From Viscum album (Eukaryota; Streptophyta; Magnoliopsida; Santalales; Viscaceae): DNA of 64,000 nt. The notes beneath the pieces were generated by a model. That model saw nothing but the letters and a program-made list of their open reading frames with translations, was not told the DNA's origin and did not search any database. A program made the translations under genes and the position numbers. The stretch is from the NCBI GenBank assembly GCA_963277665.1, contig OY728142.1, forward strand, positions 8,446,001-8,510,000, written 5' to 3'. Of this stretch, positions 12,061 to 23,658 are shown piece after piece (position 1 is the first letter of the stretch; every line of letters begins with the position of its first letter).

Positions 12061-13942
12061 CATATTGTATTAATAAATTATACACGCTTTATGGTAGAAT
12101 CATTCACATTTGTATTACTCTTATTATTGTATTCATTTTGAATACAATTGATTTACAATACTTATAGTATTTCATCATATCATATCTTTTATGTCTAAGA
12201 CAATTGTGGTTAATTTTATAGTTTGTGAATTGTATTTGTTTAGGATCATTTAAAATATTTTTTATGTGCTTAAATACGATGTTTTTAAACCAAAAATTAA
12301 CCACCCTCTAGAATTGTTCTATCTAATATACATACACATCTCTATAATGATCCAACAGATAGGGTACTCATTCTTAACATTTGAAGACTTCTTTTGATGT
12401 TTATAATTATTATTTGAAGAAACTTTCTTAATACTAGGATTCATGGGTTATTTAACTTTATTCTTTATCGGATTCTTTTTCTTAGGTATCCATGTCACAT
12501 ATTTTGTAGCGTTTTTCCTAGATTATTACTCCTCCCACACACATCATTATCAACATTAGACTTTACCTTCTTGGTAAACCTATAAAAATATTTATTTAGA
12601 GATTCAAAAACCATACCAATCCTATTGTGTCTCTATTATATTTATTCCATTTTATACTTTGTCTCTAATTATTTTCATTCTGTATTAATTTATTTATTGT
12701 AATGGACATTGATATGGCCTCTCATTTCTCAAAATAACAATTCCTTCCTTATTCGATTTTTCCCTTTTTTATAGTAATCTTATGAGTTTCATTTTCTCCT
12801 TATTTTATTTTCTCCAAAAATAATAATTATTTTTCATCCCTCAACTTCCACAATTATATTGATGTCTTGTTGTGCATGTCAACATATATATTGTTACTTA
12901 AAAAATACAAGTATTCTTTATAACAATAACAAACATCTTTCAATAATCATGATAAATTTGTTGAGTATTAAAATATTTTACATGGGTATATATTTTTCAT
13001 CATCTATGATTTCATCTTCAGTGATGTATTTTCTCTAGGATTTTATTTTTGTTCACCCTTTCATTATGAATTATATGACATGAATATATTTACACGTTGT
13101 TCTATAAATCAAAGTAAATCACTAAAAACCTTTAGAAATAAAAATACTTCCCTATAAAAGTCTTCATTTTACATTAAAATGTACATATATATAAGTTTAT
13201 ACTTGAGTAATTCACATTATTTTGTCTAAAAACCCATTATTATAGTCTTCATTTCGGGAGATAATATTTGAACACTTACTCACAACCGTTATTTATATTT
13301 TTTAGAGAACCCAAACATTATATAAAAAATACAATATCATATTCGATTAATATTAATTACATTTCATAATAATACACACACAGAAATTTTATAGGTTTAC
13401 TATCATTGGTGATTAGATTTAATGAACCAACCCAATAGATATTACAAATCACCCAAGATATATATTAATAAGGTGTAAATCAATAAGATAACCAAAACAT
13501 GGATCATGTATTCTTGAAAAGTGATAAATAATCAAAGTAAATCATAGAATAAATGGGTATTTTTACATGAGACATAGAATCCAAGCCTAAAGGATAATCC
13601 TAGAAAACCAGAAGAAGTAAGAACCAACACCACCAACCAAATCACTATGTGAACAAAAATCCCCTCAATTCCCATCCAATACAAATAAAAGGAAAATTGA
13701 AATAAAATCGAATGATAATTGACTCCCATTACAAAACCTATGTCATCAAAAACTCAAAACAACAATGATATAGTGGAAAAAAGTAGTGAGTGAGAACTGA
13801 AATTTATTCAAACACAATCATGAATCTATATAATATCATTTAACATGAATCCATTATTTCTATATTAAAAAATTTTATAAATCCATTTTTTTGTAACATT
13901 TAGATAAAATATATTTCTTTAAACCATATTCACATCCACATG
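12061..13942. other. AT-rich stretch with no recognised gene
   Basis: No motif-bearing ORF. A GTGAGTGAGAACTG tract near 13780 recalls the GAGCTCA-type tract found near the primer-site end of the chromovirus LTRs read on the minus strand. Part of this stretch may therefore be the LTR of the older minus-strand element TE-C, split by TE-B. This is a guess. Confidence 0.3.
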
Positions 13943-16900
13943 TATAAATTCATGAACTTCAACATTATATCATATTTATTTTTAGTCTGTAAATATTTTT
14001 CATTCACATTGAGGAAATTGTTATGTTTTGGGTTTTAGATAATTATAGCACAACTCAGACATAATAAAACCATAAAAAAATAAAAAGTTGACACTTATGA
14101 AAAATATCCAAATTTTTCTAGTATATAAATAATTTAAAAAATAAATCATGATTGATTTTAGGAAAAATATTCATGAATATCAACTTTAAATCTTCAAATC
14201 TTATACCCACTATTAAATCCTATGAAATTTTTTAGAAATGATGGTTGATCCTAAAAGCATCGTAAAGGGATATAAAAAAAGAATATTTTTTTTTCAATGA
14301 TAAAATTAAAAACTCCTAAAAAACCCTTTCTTGAAAATAAAACATTTCACCCAAAAGAGGAATATCATTCTTTAATCAATATAATTTAATTTTATTCTTG
14401 AAAAAAATAATTCCATGAAAAATCATTAGAAAGCATTGAAAACTCATGTAGGTAAATTTGGAAATCATCATATTTAACCCTTATTGAACGATTATAGAAC
14501 TATTACAGATTCGAGTAACCATATTTCCAACTTCCAATGTAATTTTCCAGGGAATGTAATCCTTACCAAATGCACTAGAGTGCTATCTAGGTGCACCCAT
14601 AATTTAATTTATAATGGGATCACCCAGTGTTATCTATGAACACACATTATTTATAATCCACAATAACCACATCATGAAATAAAACATTTCATCATTTGAA
14701 AAAAAAAAACACTTAAGAAAATAACATTCAGTTATTAAAATACAATTTTTTTTAAAAAAATACTATTTGCAATAAAAAATACACTATTTTAGAAATAAAA
14801 TTCAATACCAAAATGTAGAATAAGTAAATAAAAGTTTTATTCTAATAAGACAATAAAAATTTCAAAGGAAACATGATATAAAATAATGGCCATGACAGTA
14901 TAAATTTTTTTGTCACATATGTGTTAAGAGTAAAAAAATACTTTTGTTGCTTTTCAAAACCTTCCATATAAAACCTGTAAAAAGATACCTTTTTGATTTT
15001 TTTTAAAGAATTTAAAAATAAATAGAAAATTTATTTTATAAAATTTTAAAATCATTATAAATAAATATGGTAACAATATCAAAAATATTGACATGGTGAT
15101 ATGATTTTGAAATTAATTCATTAAACATTCAATGTGTCCCATGCCACATTGAACATTTAAAACATATTCACTATGAATGAAAAGCATTTTAAAAACATTA
15201 AATAACATGATAATAGATAAAATATGGATTTATAATTTCTAACGGAAGGTATATACAATTTATAAATTAAAATGGTACATATCACCAAGAAATGCCCCAT
15301 CGAAAGGTGGTGGAGAAGAAATACCTTATCTTGATTCTGACATTCCACATGATCCTTTATCTTCTTAAATAATAAACTAATTATAATTATATACTTTATT
15401 CAAATAAATTTTCATTTTTATCATTTCATTAGTTTTACTTATTATAGTTTTGTAAACAACTATTTAAACAATTATGTTTACGTTGGGTGTTTTAAACATA
15501 TTCGGTTTATGTGTCAAAACGTCTTTGGTAGGTCAACTACGGTCAAAGCTGTCATTATATAATAATTTTTAGAAAAAAAATCTTGAAATTATTATAATAT
15601 TTATATATCAATTACAAATTTAAAATAAATCATAAAATATGGTTTTTAAAATTTAACAAACGTAACAATCATGAAGATGGGAGGTCGTACGTAAAAATTA
15701 AAAACATTCTCACTTTTCAATGATCATTTATAAAAGAATGTATTTAAAATGTATCTTTATATAATAATAATTATATCCTATATACCATATTATTTAATCA
15801 TATATACTTATATATATAATTATTGTGATGTAAAAGGAATCAAATCATGTCGAGGAGGTTGTAGTCCACAAGTCCACAAATGACGATATCTCGTTTTCTA
15901 TGTGTGAAAGTGTAATAATTAAAATTATATATTATATTTCCAAAAAATTAATTATGTCATTAATATCATATAGGTGTTATTTATTTAATTTACTCTTCAT
16001 TAAACCCATCGTTAATGAATTCCATAAAATTTGTGAATGTATCACATCACTTTTAGGAGGCAGTAGTCAATACATACACAAATGATATTATCATATCTTC
16101 AAAAAATGAAAAGAATGAACGTATGAGTATATAAAAAATATATAAGTATAAATAAAGAATATATATTTATATATCATATAAAATTGTTGTGTCCTTCATA
16201 ATTCCAAAAAAATAATATAGGATTAATGAAAAATGAATGACATTGTTAGACGATGCGGTAGTTCTCCGTACAAAAATGGTAATTTCATTACCCATTGGAT
16301 GGAAGTGTGTGTAGGTGTATGTGAAAACCATAATTGAGAAGATATGTATATTTTTAGGATACATATTTTATTATATAATAATGTAATAATAATAAATTAA
16401 GGTGTATAGAAATAAAAAAAAACATATATGCATATTGATGAATGTTACCTGTTTTTTCTGGTAACTCCTTCAGGTTTGGACCAAAGGACTTCTTGGATTG
16501 ATGTCCTCCTTATGTGAAGAATCTAGGGATAAGGGAGGGATGTTTGGATAATATTTTTGTGGGGGTAGTATTAGACAATGGTCCTTTATAGGTGTGTAAA
16601 AATGGAACGTGCGAGTTCCTTTTTATTATGGAGGGGGAGTGACATTCTTGTAATTTTTTGAAATGAGTAATCCACCCAAGTTTCTCCCAAGTAATGTGGC
16701 TAAAATAATGGGAAAAATTATATACAATGGAGGATATGTTCAAAATATTGAAACAAAATGGATTTTTGACAAGGGTTCTGTCATTGTTTGTTTTAATTTA
16801 AAGGGTTAGTCCCCTGTTATATTACTTTTCCGCTTAATTAATGTAATTAATTACAATTAAATTTAATTATATTTTTGGTTAATAACTATGATTAAAATAA

Positions 16901-17743
16901 TATAAATTATAAATTATTATTATTCAAAATATGGAATAAATTTTATTATATTCAAATCACATAAGTTGAATAAATTAATTTAAATTTAATCCATCATATG
17001 AGATAATGAAGCATGTTTCTAAAGTAAATATGTTCAAAATTTTTCTAAGATCTTATATCTAAATTCAAAGTGAAATTATTTCAAACAAACTAAATTCGTT
17101 TAAATGATATAAAATTGATAAAATTATAAATTAAAAAAATCAGAAACATAAATTAACAATATAAATATATTAGATGAAAAAGAAGTTTTAAACTAAAATT
17201 CATTATTATTCACCATTCATGAAAATGTGAAAGTTCTGAGAAAAAACAAAAAAAATTACCAAAAGTAAATTTTGATATTTTGATTTTAAAAATTACGTTA
17301 ATTTTTTGATATAAAAATTATAAATGTTTCAAAAATTATATTTAATATAGTATATCAATTAAATAACTATAAAACTACATTTATAAAATATAGAGTGTTT
17401 TATTCTTAAAATTGAATTTATAATTATTTTAAGTATATAAAATTTATTGGATGAATAAAAAAATATTTAATAAATATGTGTAAAAATAATATTGAAATTT
17501 CTATTCATTCCCTTTGATATAATTACTAGGCAATAACTACCACTAAAAATAATAATGTTAATTATATATTATTTTTCAGTATAACTCAAACTTGCATACA
17601 ACACAACCTTTTAGAGAAACTCATTGTTTCATGATACGTAAGATATCAGAAATAGTTTACCTTTTATGTTAATCTTACTATTTATTAAATAAATATTAAT
17701 TAGTATGAAAAATATTTATTCTATCATTACTTGGAATGTTATA
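13943..17743 (-). repeat. TE-B 3' LTR
   Basis: Pairs with 23659-27381. On the plus strand both copies open with TATAAA followed by an AACATT-bearing tract. Both then share TTTTAGATAATTA (near 14035 and 23748), a GTAGTCC(A/G)(C/T)AAGTCCAC tract (15860 and 25510) and an ATATATACTTATATATATAA tract (15800 and 25448). Both end GGAAT(G/A)TTA(T/C)A. The LTR is 3801 bases with no coding content. Three sub-repeats lie near 15850, 16050 and 16250. Confidence 0.75.
15845..16300 (-). repeat. Three decayed LTR sub-repeats in the TE-B 3' LTR
   Basis: Three related segments lie about 200 bases apart (near 15850, 16050 and 16250). They correspond to the two CGTACGTACG-bearing segments of the TE-F and TE-G LTRs. 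Their CpG positions are mostly TG or CA here. Confidence 0.6.
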
Positions 17744-17757
17744 TCCTTCCCCCCTTA
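17744..17757 (-). other. TE-B polypurine tract
   Basis: On the minus strand an AAGGGGGGAAGGAT tract sits directly before the LTR start, in the same place as the AAGAGGGGTAGAA tract of TE-F. Confidence 0.65.
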
Positions 17758-17759
17758 AG

Positions 17760-18240
17760 AAATTATTTCCTCAGAAGTTTTTCACTTATCAAATAAGTGG
17801 GTATATTTTTTCTTTGTAGAATTTTTATATTCCCTAGTTTGCTCTTATACAATATCGTTTTTTCATAAAACCATATCCCAATGTATCACATTATTCTTTA
17901 AAACTTTCTATTTGTGTTCAAGAACCAAAACAGGTTATTCCTCAAATGGGGGATTCTCTCAAAACTGAACTACATTGGGGCTCAAAACATGAGATAAATC
18001 TAGTATATATATTCATAACACTAAAACATAAAGTATGTTTTCTTCTTCGGATAAACTCATAGGCAAGGAGAATGAGTAATAAACTGATCCAACGATCTCC
18101 GGGATTTCATACGACCCAATGAACCGTGTATTCAATATCCCATTCTAACCAAAACGCATCACATTTTTCCATAGAGAAAATTTTAATAAGACATTATCAC
18201 CTACCTCGAATGAAATATATTTTCTCTGATTATCTTCATA
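17760..18240 (-). pseudogene. TE-B integrase C-terminus and chromodomain pseudogene
   Basis: On the minus strand the segment 18060-18240 reads FEVGDNVLLKFSLWKNVMRF, then NGILNTRFIGSYEI, matching the C-terminal integrase domain that TE-F shows at 52780-52865. Toward 17770 it continues at DNA level into the chromodomain region of TE-F, though the protein reading is broken. Stops and frameshifts are present. A 135-codon ORF on the opposite strand (18126-18533) is a shadow of this pseudogene. Confidence 0.65.
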
Positions 18241-18871
18241 TATATTCTGATTTCTCTGACCTGCCCCTATGTTTCACTAAACCGAATGAACTTTATCTTC
18301 TGTTTCCTCTACCAACTCTAGTCCCATCAATATCCTTTCTCCTACAACGTCAAAAATTGTTAGTGTTCGATACCACATTCTATATAATGCCTCAAATGGT
18401 GACATATGTACACTCGAATGAAAACTATAATTATAATAAAGCACAACCGATGAAACATGCTGATAAAAACTACATTAAAAATAATTTGATCAAGAATGAA
18501 ACATATCTTATAAGGTCTGAATTATATACTTAGACTATCCATTAGATTAAGGATGAAAAGTTGTACTGAAATTTATTCCAATGCCCAATGAATTCTAATG
18601 TCATTTACAAATACTACATATGATCCTATGATCCCAGTATAATATAATAGAGATAGTCACTCCATGTTACCGAATAATCTCTTAATGATATGGTCTAGAA
18701 ATATTATCTAAATACAATGTATCTTTAATGGGAATAAAATGTAAATATTTAGTTAATAGATCAAAAATAACCAAAATCTCATTACATCATTGAGAAGTCT
18801 TTGGAAATACTACCAAGAAATACATTGATATATTCTCCAATTTCAACACCAGCAATATCCATGGTTGGAAC
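18241..18871 (-). pseudogene. TE-B integrase catalytic core, left part, cut by Cassandra
   Basis: Reading down from 18871 on the minus strand, VPTMDIAGVEIGEYINVF covers the first catalytic aspartate region. Then come SLRDYSVTWSDYLYYIIL, where the second aspartate region should be, and LEFIGHWNKFQYNFSS, the stretch before the catalytic glutamate. The wording follows TE-F's core (53150-53525) piece by piece. The second acidic region is corrupt and several stops occur. The segment ends exactly at the Cassandra insertion and resumes at 19726. Confidence 0.65.
18867..18871 (+). repeat. Target-site copy left of Cassandra
   Basis: GGAAC at 18867-18871 faces ACAAC at 19726-19730 across the insertion, matching at three of five bases. 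Joining GGTTGGAAC to ATTCCC restores the continuity seen in TE-F (GGTTGTAACATCCC at 53515), which supports this junction better than the base match alone. Confidence 0.5.
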
Positions 18872-19245
18872 TGTAACACCCTTGAATGATAAAGGGTTAA
18901 ATGACTAAATGATATGACTCATGTCAACAAGGTGCACCTTCTTTTTCGGGAACCTTTATGATTAGAACTCTACAGTTAAGAGTGCTTGGCCGGGATTAGT
19001 GATTAGGATGGGTGACCTTTTGGGAAGATTTTTAGGGTGTGTGTGAGTGTGGAAAAATCCCACTAGAAAGGACATGTTTTGGCCTGTGTGGACTGTCATT
19101 AGTCGGATGATCTATTCAGGCATGTGATGGACCCTTGGGTGGGGACCACATGTCTGCAGGGCAACTAGTGGTACCTGGCATTCCAGGACCTAATGGCCAT
19201 GTTTGGGAGGGGTGTTTGTGCTGTCACCGGCACCCAGTTGCCACA
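18872..19245 (+). repeat. Cassandra left LTR
   Basis: Starts TGTAACACCCTTGAATGATA and ends CCCAGTTGCCACA. It contains the 5S-derived segment at 18944-19044. Confidence 0.85.
18944..19044 (+). pseudogene. 5S rRNA-derived segment in Cassandra left LTR
   Basis: The order AGAACTC, then CAGTTAAGAGTGCTTGGC (A-box region, 18973-18990), then TTAGGATGGGTGACC (C-box region, 19003-19017) and GGGAAG, matches the plant 5S rRNA gene from about its middle to near its 3' end. The first part of 5S is hard to recognise. It is a retroelement part and not a working rRNA gene. Confidence 0.85.
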
Positions 19246-19247
19246 TT

Positions 19248-19259
19248 TAGTATCTAAGG
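19248..19259 (+). other. Cassandra primer binding site, degenerate
   Basis: TAGTATCTAAGG compares with TGGTATCAGAGG at the intact initiator-tRNA-Met sites in this window. It lies two bases after the LTR end, as expected. Confidence 0.6.
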
Positions 19260-19331
19260 TGGTACCCAGCCTTAAATGTGGTGCACTTCCTGGGTTGTGA
19301 TATATGACCCACAATGAGGACGTTGTTCTCT

Positions 19332-19345
19332 AAAGGGGGAGGGGG
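19332..19345 (+). other. Cassandra polypurine tract
   Basis: AAAGGGGGAGGGGG lies four bases before the right LTR. Confidence 0.7.
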
Positions 19346-19349
19346 TGAT

Positions 19350-19725
19350 TGTAACACCCATCAATGATAAAGGGTAAAATCACTAAATGATATGACTCAT
19401 TTAAACAAGGTGAACCTTTCTTTTCTGGAGCCTGTATGATTAGAACTCCTCAGTTAAGAGTGCTTGTCCAGGAGAACTGATCAGGATGGGTGACCTTCTA
19501 GAATGTTTCCCAAGGTTTGTGTAAGTGAGGAAAAAAGAAGACTGTAAAGGAAATGTGTTGGGCTATGGGGACTGTCATTAGTTAAATGACCCGTTCAGGC
19601 ATGTGGGTGGACCCTTGGGTGGGGACCACGTGTCTACGGGGCAATTGGTGGTACCCGGCGGGCTAGGACCTAATGACCATGTTAAGGCATGGTGTTTGTG
19701 CTGTGACTGGGACCCAGTTGTTATA
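19350..19725 (+). repeat. Cassandra right LTR
   Basis: Starts TGTAACACCCATCAATGATA and ends ACCCAGTTGTTATA. The 5S-derived A-box region lies at 19451-19468 and the C-box region at 19482-19497. Its last 102 bases are copied again at 20033-20133 by the tandem duplication. Confidence 0.85.
19421..19525 (+). pseudogene. 5S rRNA-derived segment in Cassandra right LTR
   Basis: Same order as in the left LTR: AGAACTCC, CAGTTAAGAGTGCTTG, CAGGATGGGTGACC. It is slightly more diverged in the segment between the two boxes. Confidence 0.85.
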
Positions 19726-20440
19726 ACAACATTCCCTTTAGTAACTATCACACTGATTTAACCTATATAAGATTCAACAAATTCCCAGTAAATTCATAAA
19801 AGTAAATTTTAATTATATCCCACCAATAATACTCTCTAAGGTCTTTATATATCTTATTTTTACCCAAATGAAGAGAAAAAATGAACTATAAGATTCATTC
19901 AATAACTCTTTCCTCAACTAGGAATTATAAAAATCATTAAAACATTTTTCCAAATAAAAAAACATGTTCTTCATAAATATAAAATCAGAAAAATTCCATT
20001 ATTTATAGATTCTACCTTTTCTTCCAAAGAATGACCACGTGTCTATAGAGAAACTGGTGGTACCTGGCGGGCTAGGACCTCATTCCCATGTTAAGGCATG
20101 GTGTTTGTGCGGTCACCGGGGCCAAGTTGTTACATCAACATTCCCTTCAGTAACTATCATACTACTTTAACCTATAGAAGATTCGACAACATCCCAGTAA
20201 ATTCATAAAAGTCACTTTTCATTCTATCCCACCAGTAATACTCTCTAAGGTCTATATATATCATATTGTTTCCCAAATGAATAGAAAAATTGAACTATAA
20301 GATTCATTCAATAACTCTTACCTCAAATAGGAATTATAAGGATCATTAAAACATTTTACCAATCATAAAACTTTGTATTCATAAATATAAAATCTGAAAA
20401 ATACAATTATTAATATATTCCACCTTTTCATCCAAAGAAT
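19624..20440 (+). repeat. 409-bp tandem duplication spanning Cassandra LTR and integrase
   Basis: Unit 1 (19624-20032) and unit 2 (20033-20440) both begin GACCACGTGTCTA and end CTTTTC(T/A)TCCAAAGAAT. Each holds the last ~100 bases of the Cassandra right LTR followed by ~300 bases of TE-B integrase N-terminal region. The repeat arose after Cassandra had inserted. The copies have many substitutions, so it is not recent. Unit 2 keeps GTTGTTACA at the old LTR end, where unit 1 has GTTGTTATA. Confidence 0.88.
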
Positions 20441-20600
20441 GATTCACCTTTTGTGCCCTCTTAATTCTTTCTAACAATTTTGACTACAATAAACCTTGAA
20501 AAAAATAGAGGATATATTTGATCCAAAAATTCTATGCGAAAATTAATTAAATCATTAAAGAAAGGTTCACATTCTAAAGGTTACATGGTTAGTGTAGCAT
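19726..20600 (-). pseudogene. TE-B integrase N-terminal (zinc-binding) region, present twice
   Basis: The DNA matches TE-F's integrase N-terminal region (about 53525-53700) base stretch by base stretch. Examples are ATCCCACCA(A/G)TAATACTCTCTAAGGTC and CCCAAATGAA-AG-GAAAA---GAACTATAAG, placed where TE-F has its zinc-binding segment. The segment occurs once in each unit of the tandem duplication, so the decayed gene now carries this part twice. The frame is lost. From 20441 to 20600 the RNase H-integrase linker follows. Confidence 0.6.
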
Positions 20601-21000
20601 TAGTTTTTAGACTCAATGAATTAGTCGCCTTTTTTCTTTTCCCGGATGATAATGATTCATGAAATCATAAAATTTGATTAGTTCCAACCATCTTTTCTAT
20701 CTCATATTTAATTCCATATATGTAAATATGTACTTAAAATATTTTTGATAATTATATATTTCACACATTAATCCATAAAAAGTATGTCTCAATATTTTTA
20801 AAGACAAAAACAACATATTAGCTAATTAAAAATCTTGTATAGGTTACCTTAACTCAAGAGGTTTCAACAGAGATAAAGAATCAACAATTACAAAAATATT
20901 ATACACTAAGAAACAAAAATTTCATTTCAATGAATCATCACTATAGAGTTTGAATTATCCATTTCAGGAATAACATTCCAAAACAATATCTTTTACAAAC
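20600..21000 (-). pseudogene. TE-B RNase H pseudogene
   Basis: DNA-level match to TE-F 54000-54330: GTCGCCTTTTTTCTTTTCCCGG near 20623 lines up with TE-F's tract for the ADALS end of RNase H. AACCATCTTTTCTATCTCATATT near 20685 lines up with its RRW region. ATGAATCATCACTATAGAG near 20930 lines up with the first catalytic aspartate region. Stops are frequent on the minus strand. Confidence 0.6.
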
Positions 21001-21059
21001 AAATTTTTCATTTAATGAAAAAAATAATCACATTATGTTTTCTATCTGAACATAATTAA

Positions 21060-21960
21060 TTTTCTAGTTTTCTTAGTCATTGGGCAGGAAAAATGAGATA
21101 ATATTTTAAAAACCCGCCAATAATAACCCAATAATCGAAGAAAACTAAGAATATCGATGATATTTGTGGGTCTTTTCTATTCTTCATCAAATTTAATTTC
21201 AGTAGGATCAATATTTATTCAAAATTTAAAAACAATGTGTCCAAGGAATGATTTTATTTTCAACCAAAATTCCCATTTTATAAATTTTCCATACAATTTA
21301 TTTTATTTTGAGGTTTTCAAAACAATTATTATATTTTTTTCTTATTCCTAATGAATCTTATATAATACTAAGATTCAATCAATGAAAATGAAAAAAAACT
21401 TTTCCAAAGACTCATAAAAAATCTATTCAAAAAATCTGTGAATACAATAGGTTCAATAGATAACCCAACCATTATAACTACATATTCATAGTGGACATAT
21501 CTAGTTTGAAACATATTAATTTTAAGGTCATATTTCTTTAATTTTAATTGATAGTACTATGTCCTCATGTCATCCTTCAAAAAATATTGTGCTCCTTAGA
21601 GCCGAATAAAAAATTCATCGATATGAGAAAAAAATAATTATTTTCAATGGAAATTTTATTCAATGATATATAATCAATCCATGTCATATTGATCCATATT
21701 TTTCTAAAAAACAATATAGAATTTCCACATGGTTAAGTTCCAGGATGGATACAAGCATTATATTAAAAATGCTGCAATTTATTTTTCAACTATAAAAGTT
21801 CCACGTGAGCCATTCATTAAGGGGGTTCAAAATTATTATTATCCCCAGTTACTAAGTCAATATTAATCTCAACCTCTTTATTGGGAATAATACTATGAAA
21901 ATCATCCCAAATAATTCCATGTATACATTTAGTACTGGAACATCACTAACATGAATAGAT
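21060..21960 (-). pseudogene. TE-B reverse transcriptase pseudogene
   Basis: Minus-strand RT remnant recognised by its place between RNase H and protease and by DNA similarity to TE-F. CGAAGAAAACTAAGAATATC near 21137 matches the connection region. TGCTCCTTAGAGCCGAATAAAAAATTCATC near 21590 matches TE-F's TTGAGCTCCGAATAGTTGGTC tract, next to the catalytic SKIDL motif. ATATAATCAATCCATG and TCCACATGGTTAAG follow toward the N-terminal SVSP part. The active-site DD motif cannot be read. Confidence 0.55.
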
Positions 21961-22059
21961 TCTTTATTTTGAACTATATGATCTAGATAATTTTAATTTC
22001 AATATCTAATCAATTTATTAGATTGTGGGTATGATAGAAATGTAAGAAATTATTTAACA

Positions 22060-22420
22060 CAACGTCCTTAGAACAAAAATATTTTATTTTAAGATAAAAT
22101 GAAATAATATCCACACCAAGAATCACAGAAAAGTTTTCTAGGGCCAGTTCCATGAGATTTGTTGGAAAGAACATCTCACTGATGACAACAGGAAGATTCC
22201 TACAAATATTGGTTTCTTTAATAATCCCTATAAGATTTTATTTTACCAAAATGTTTATATTACTTTCATGAGGTGATATTCCCAATTTTTTAGAAAAATT
22301 TTCAGAAATGGAAGAATGCAATGCTCTAGAGTCAGATTGGGTATTAGTATAATTTTAATATAAAGGTAACATACATGTCCCCACATAATTTTATGACCCA
22401 ACATCAACTATTATTGAAGA
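22060..22420 (-). pseudogene. TE-B protease pseudogene
   Basis: CCACACCAAGAATCACAGAAAAG near 22112 matches TE-F's tract for the GMDWL end of the protease (55525). CTAGAGTCAGATTGGGTATTAG near 22326 lies where TE-F has its D-S-G codons (55735). The protein reading is broken. Confidence 0.55.
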
Positions 22421-22449
22421 AAATGACCTCGCTACACCTTTCTATTTTT

Positions 22450-23490
22450 AATCATTATGATTTATATACTATGCAACCAATTTCATACATGAATTTTATA
22501 ATAACCATTTCATTATAGCTAAAATATCTTAATGATGGATGGATATTAGTTACCATATTATTTGATTCTCAAGGATTCCTTTCCTTGCATTCTCAGGCTA
22601 TGTGGAAAAAAATTCTACATCAGTTACACTTCCTTGTCTTCATAAGACATTCTATAGAGTGATTTTTACCACACTTAATACAAGATTCAAATATCATTTT
22701 CATTCCTCCAAATATAATTGTTTCATGTTTCCCCATCTTTTGACATACTAGCTGCTTGTTACTTTTATCATCACTGAAAACATAAGAGTTAGAAAACACC
22801 CTATAAACCTTTTTAGAAAAACAGACAACTTTGTCATAGATTTTAAATTCTCCGGAGGCCAGATATATTTATAGACTTGGTTTTAATCCAGTGTAAGATC
22901 AATTAACTTTTCTATTAGTGCCCTGAAAAAAATATAGCACATACTTATCCAATATTATGAATTCACCATCATATGTAGCTACATAATCATCATTGTTTTT
23001 CCTCAATTGTAGGAATTTATTTTCTATTTATAGTCAAACAACCTTAGTGGAATATTTCTATATAAAAAATTCATTGAATGATTCCCATTCCATGGAATCA
23101 AGATCATATTTCTCTTTGTTATTATTAAAAAAAGACTATCATCAATCAATTTCACCTTCAGAACAATTAACAACAAGGATTACCTTTTGATGTTCCAAAC
23201 ACCCCTTGACAAGAAATAGATTTTACAGATCATTGATCGATCCTTCACCAACCACTGGGTCATATGATCTAATGAATGAAGGCGGATGGTGGCTCATGAA
23301 ATGATCCACAAAAGGAAAATTAATTTAAGGTATATTGGGTTCCTCTATAGCATGAATACAACCACCATTTATTGCTTAATTCAACATAACCAACACTATA
23401 AAAAACTATTCTCTATCAATTTCGACCATCATGGGATGTATATTTTGAAGGATATATTCCTTGAATCTCCCTCCAACTACTAATTCTATA
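22450..23490 (-). pseudogene. TE-B gag and nucleocapsid pseudogene
   Basis: Placed by order and by pieces such as the CTTCATAAGACATTC and ACCACACTTAATACAAG tracts (22635-22685), which look like decayed CCHC zinc-knuckle codons on the minus strand. CATTGAATGATTCCCATTCCATGG near 23073 matches gag codons around the W-x-x-F segment that TE-G shows at 63280. Stops occur in all frames. A 65-codon plus-strand ORF (22993-23190) is a shadow. Confidence 0.5.
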
Positions 23491-23644
23491 TTTCCCATAT
23501 AGAAAACCATTCCGAACATACATATTATAGATGATGTTACATGGTAATTTTAAAATGCTATAGCATTTTTATTTTTCCATAAGGTAAAATATTTTAAGAG
23601 GAATTTATTAATAATAACCTATCCTATAAAGTTATATAAACCAA

Positions 23645-23656
23645 CATTCGATACCA
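23645..23656 (-). other. TE-B primer binding site
   Basis: On the plus strand CATTCGATACCA compares with CCTCTGATACCA in TE-F, nine of twelve bases. It lies two bases from the LTR end, the same spacing as in TE-F and TE-G. Confidence 0.65.
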
Positions 23657-23658
23657 AC

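Larger units (their letters stand above)
18872..19725 (+). mobile_element. Cassandra-type TRIM with 5S rRNA-derived LTRs
   Basis: A non-coding miniature LTR element of 854 bases. Two direct repeats of 374 and 376 bases flank a 104-base core that holds a degenerate primer site and a purine tract. Each LTR starts TGTAACACCC and ends in a TTACA-type word (CCACA and TTATA). Each carries sequence clearly derived from the 3' two thirds of plant 5S rRNA, including A-box-like and C-box-like internal promoter parts. Cassandra is the known plant TRIM family with 5S sequence in its LTRs and a tRNA-Met primer site; length and layout agree. It has no gene of its own and must be moved by proteins of other elements. 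It sits inside the integrase of TE-B. Confidence 0.88.

Noticed and set aside
18126..18533. 135-codon plus-strand ORF
   Set aside because: It lies antisense to the TE-B integrase pseudogene, which is supported by domain order and similarity to TE-F; the ORF itself has no motif.
18944..19525. Two 5S rRNA genes in tandem
   Set aside because: Only the 3' two thirds of 5S is recognisable. Both copies lie inside matching LTR-like repeats with a primer site and purine tract between them, so they are Cassandra parts.
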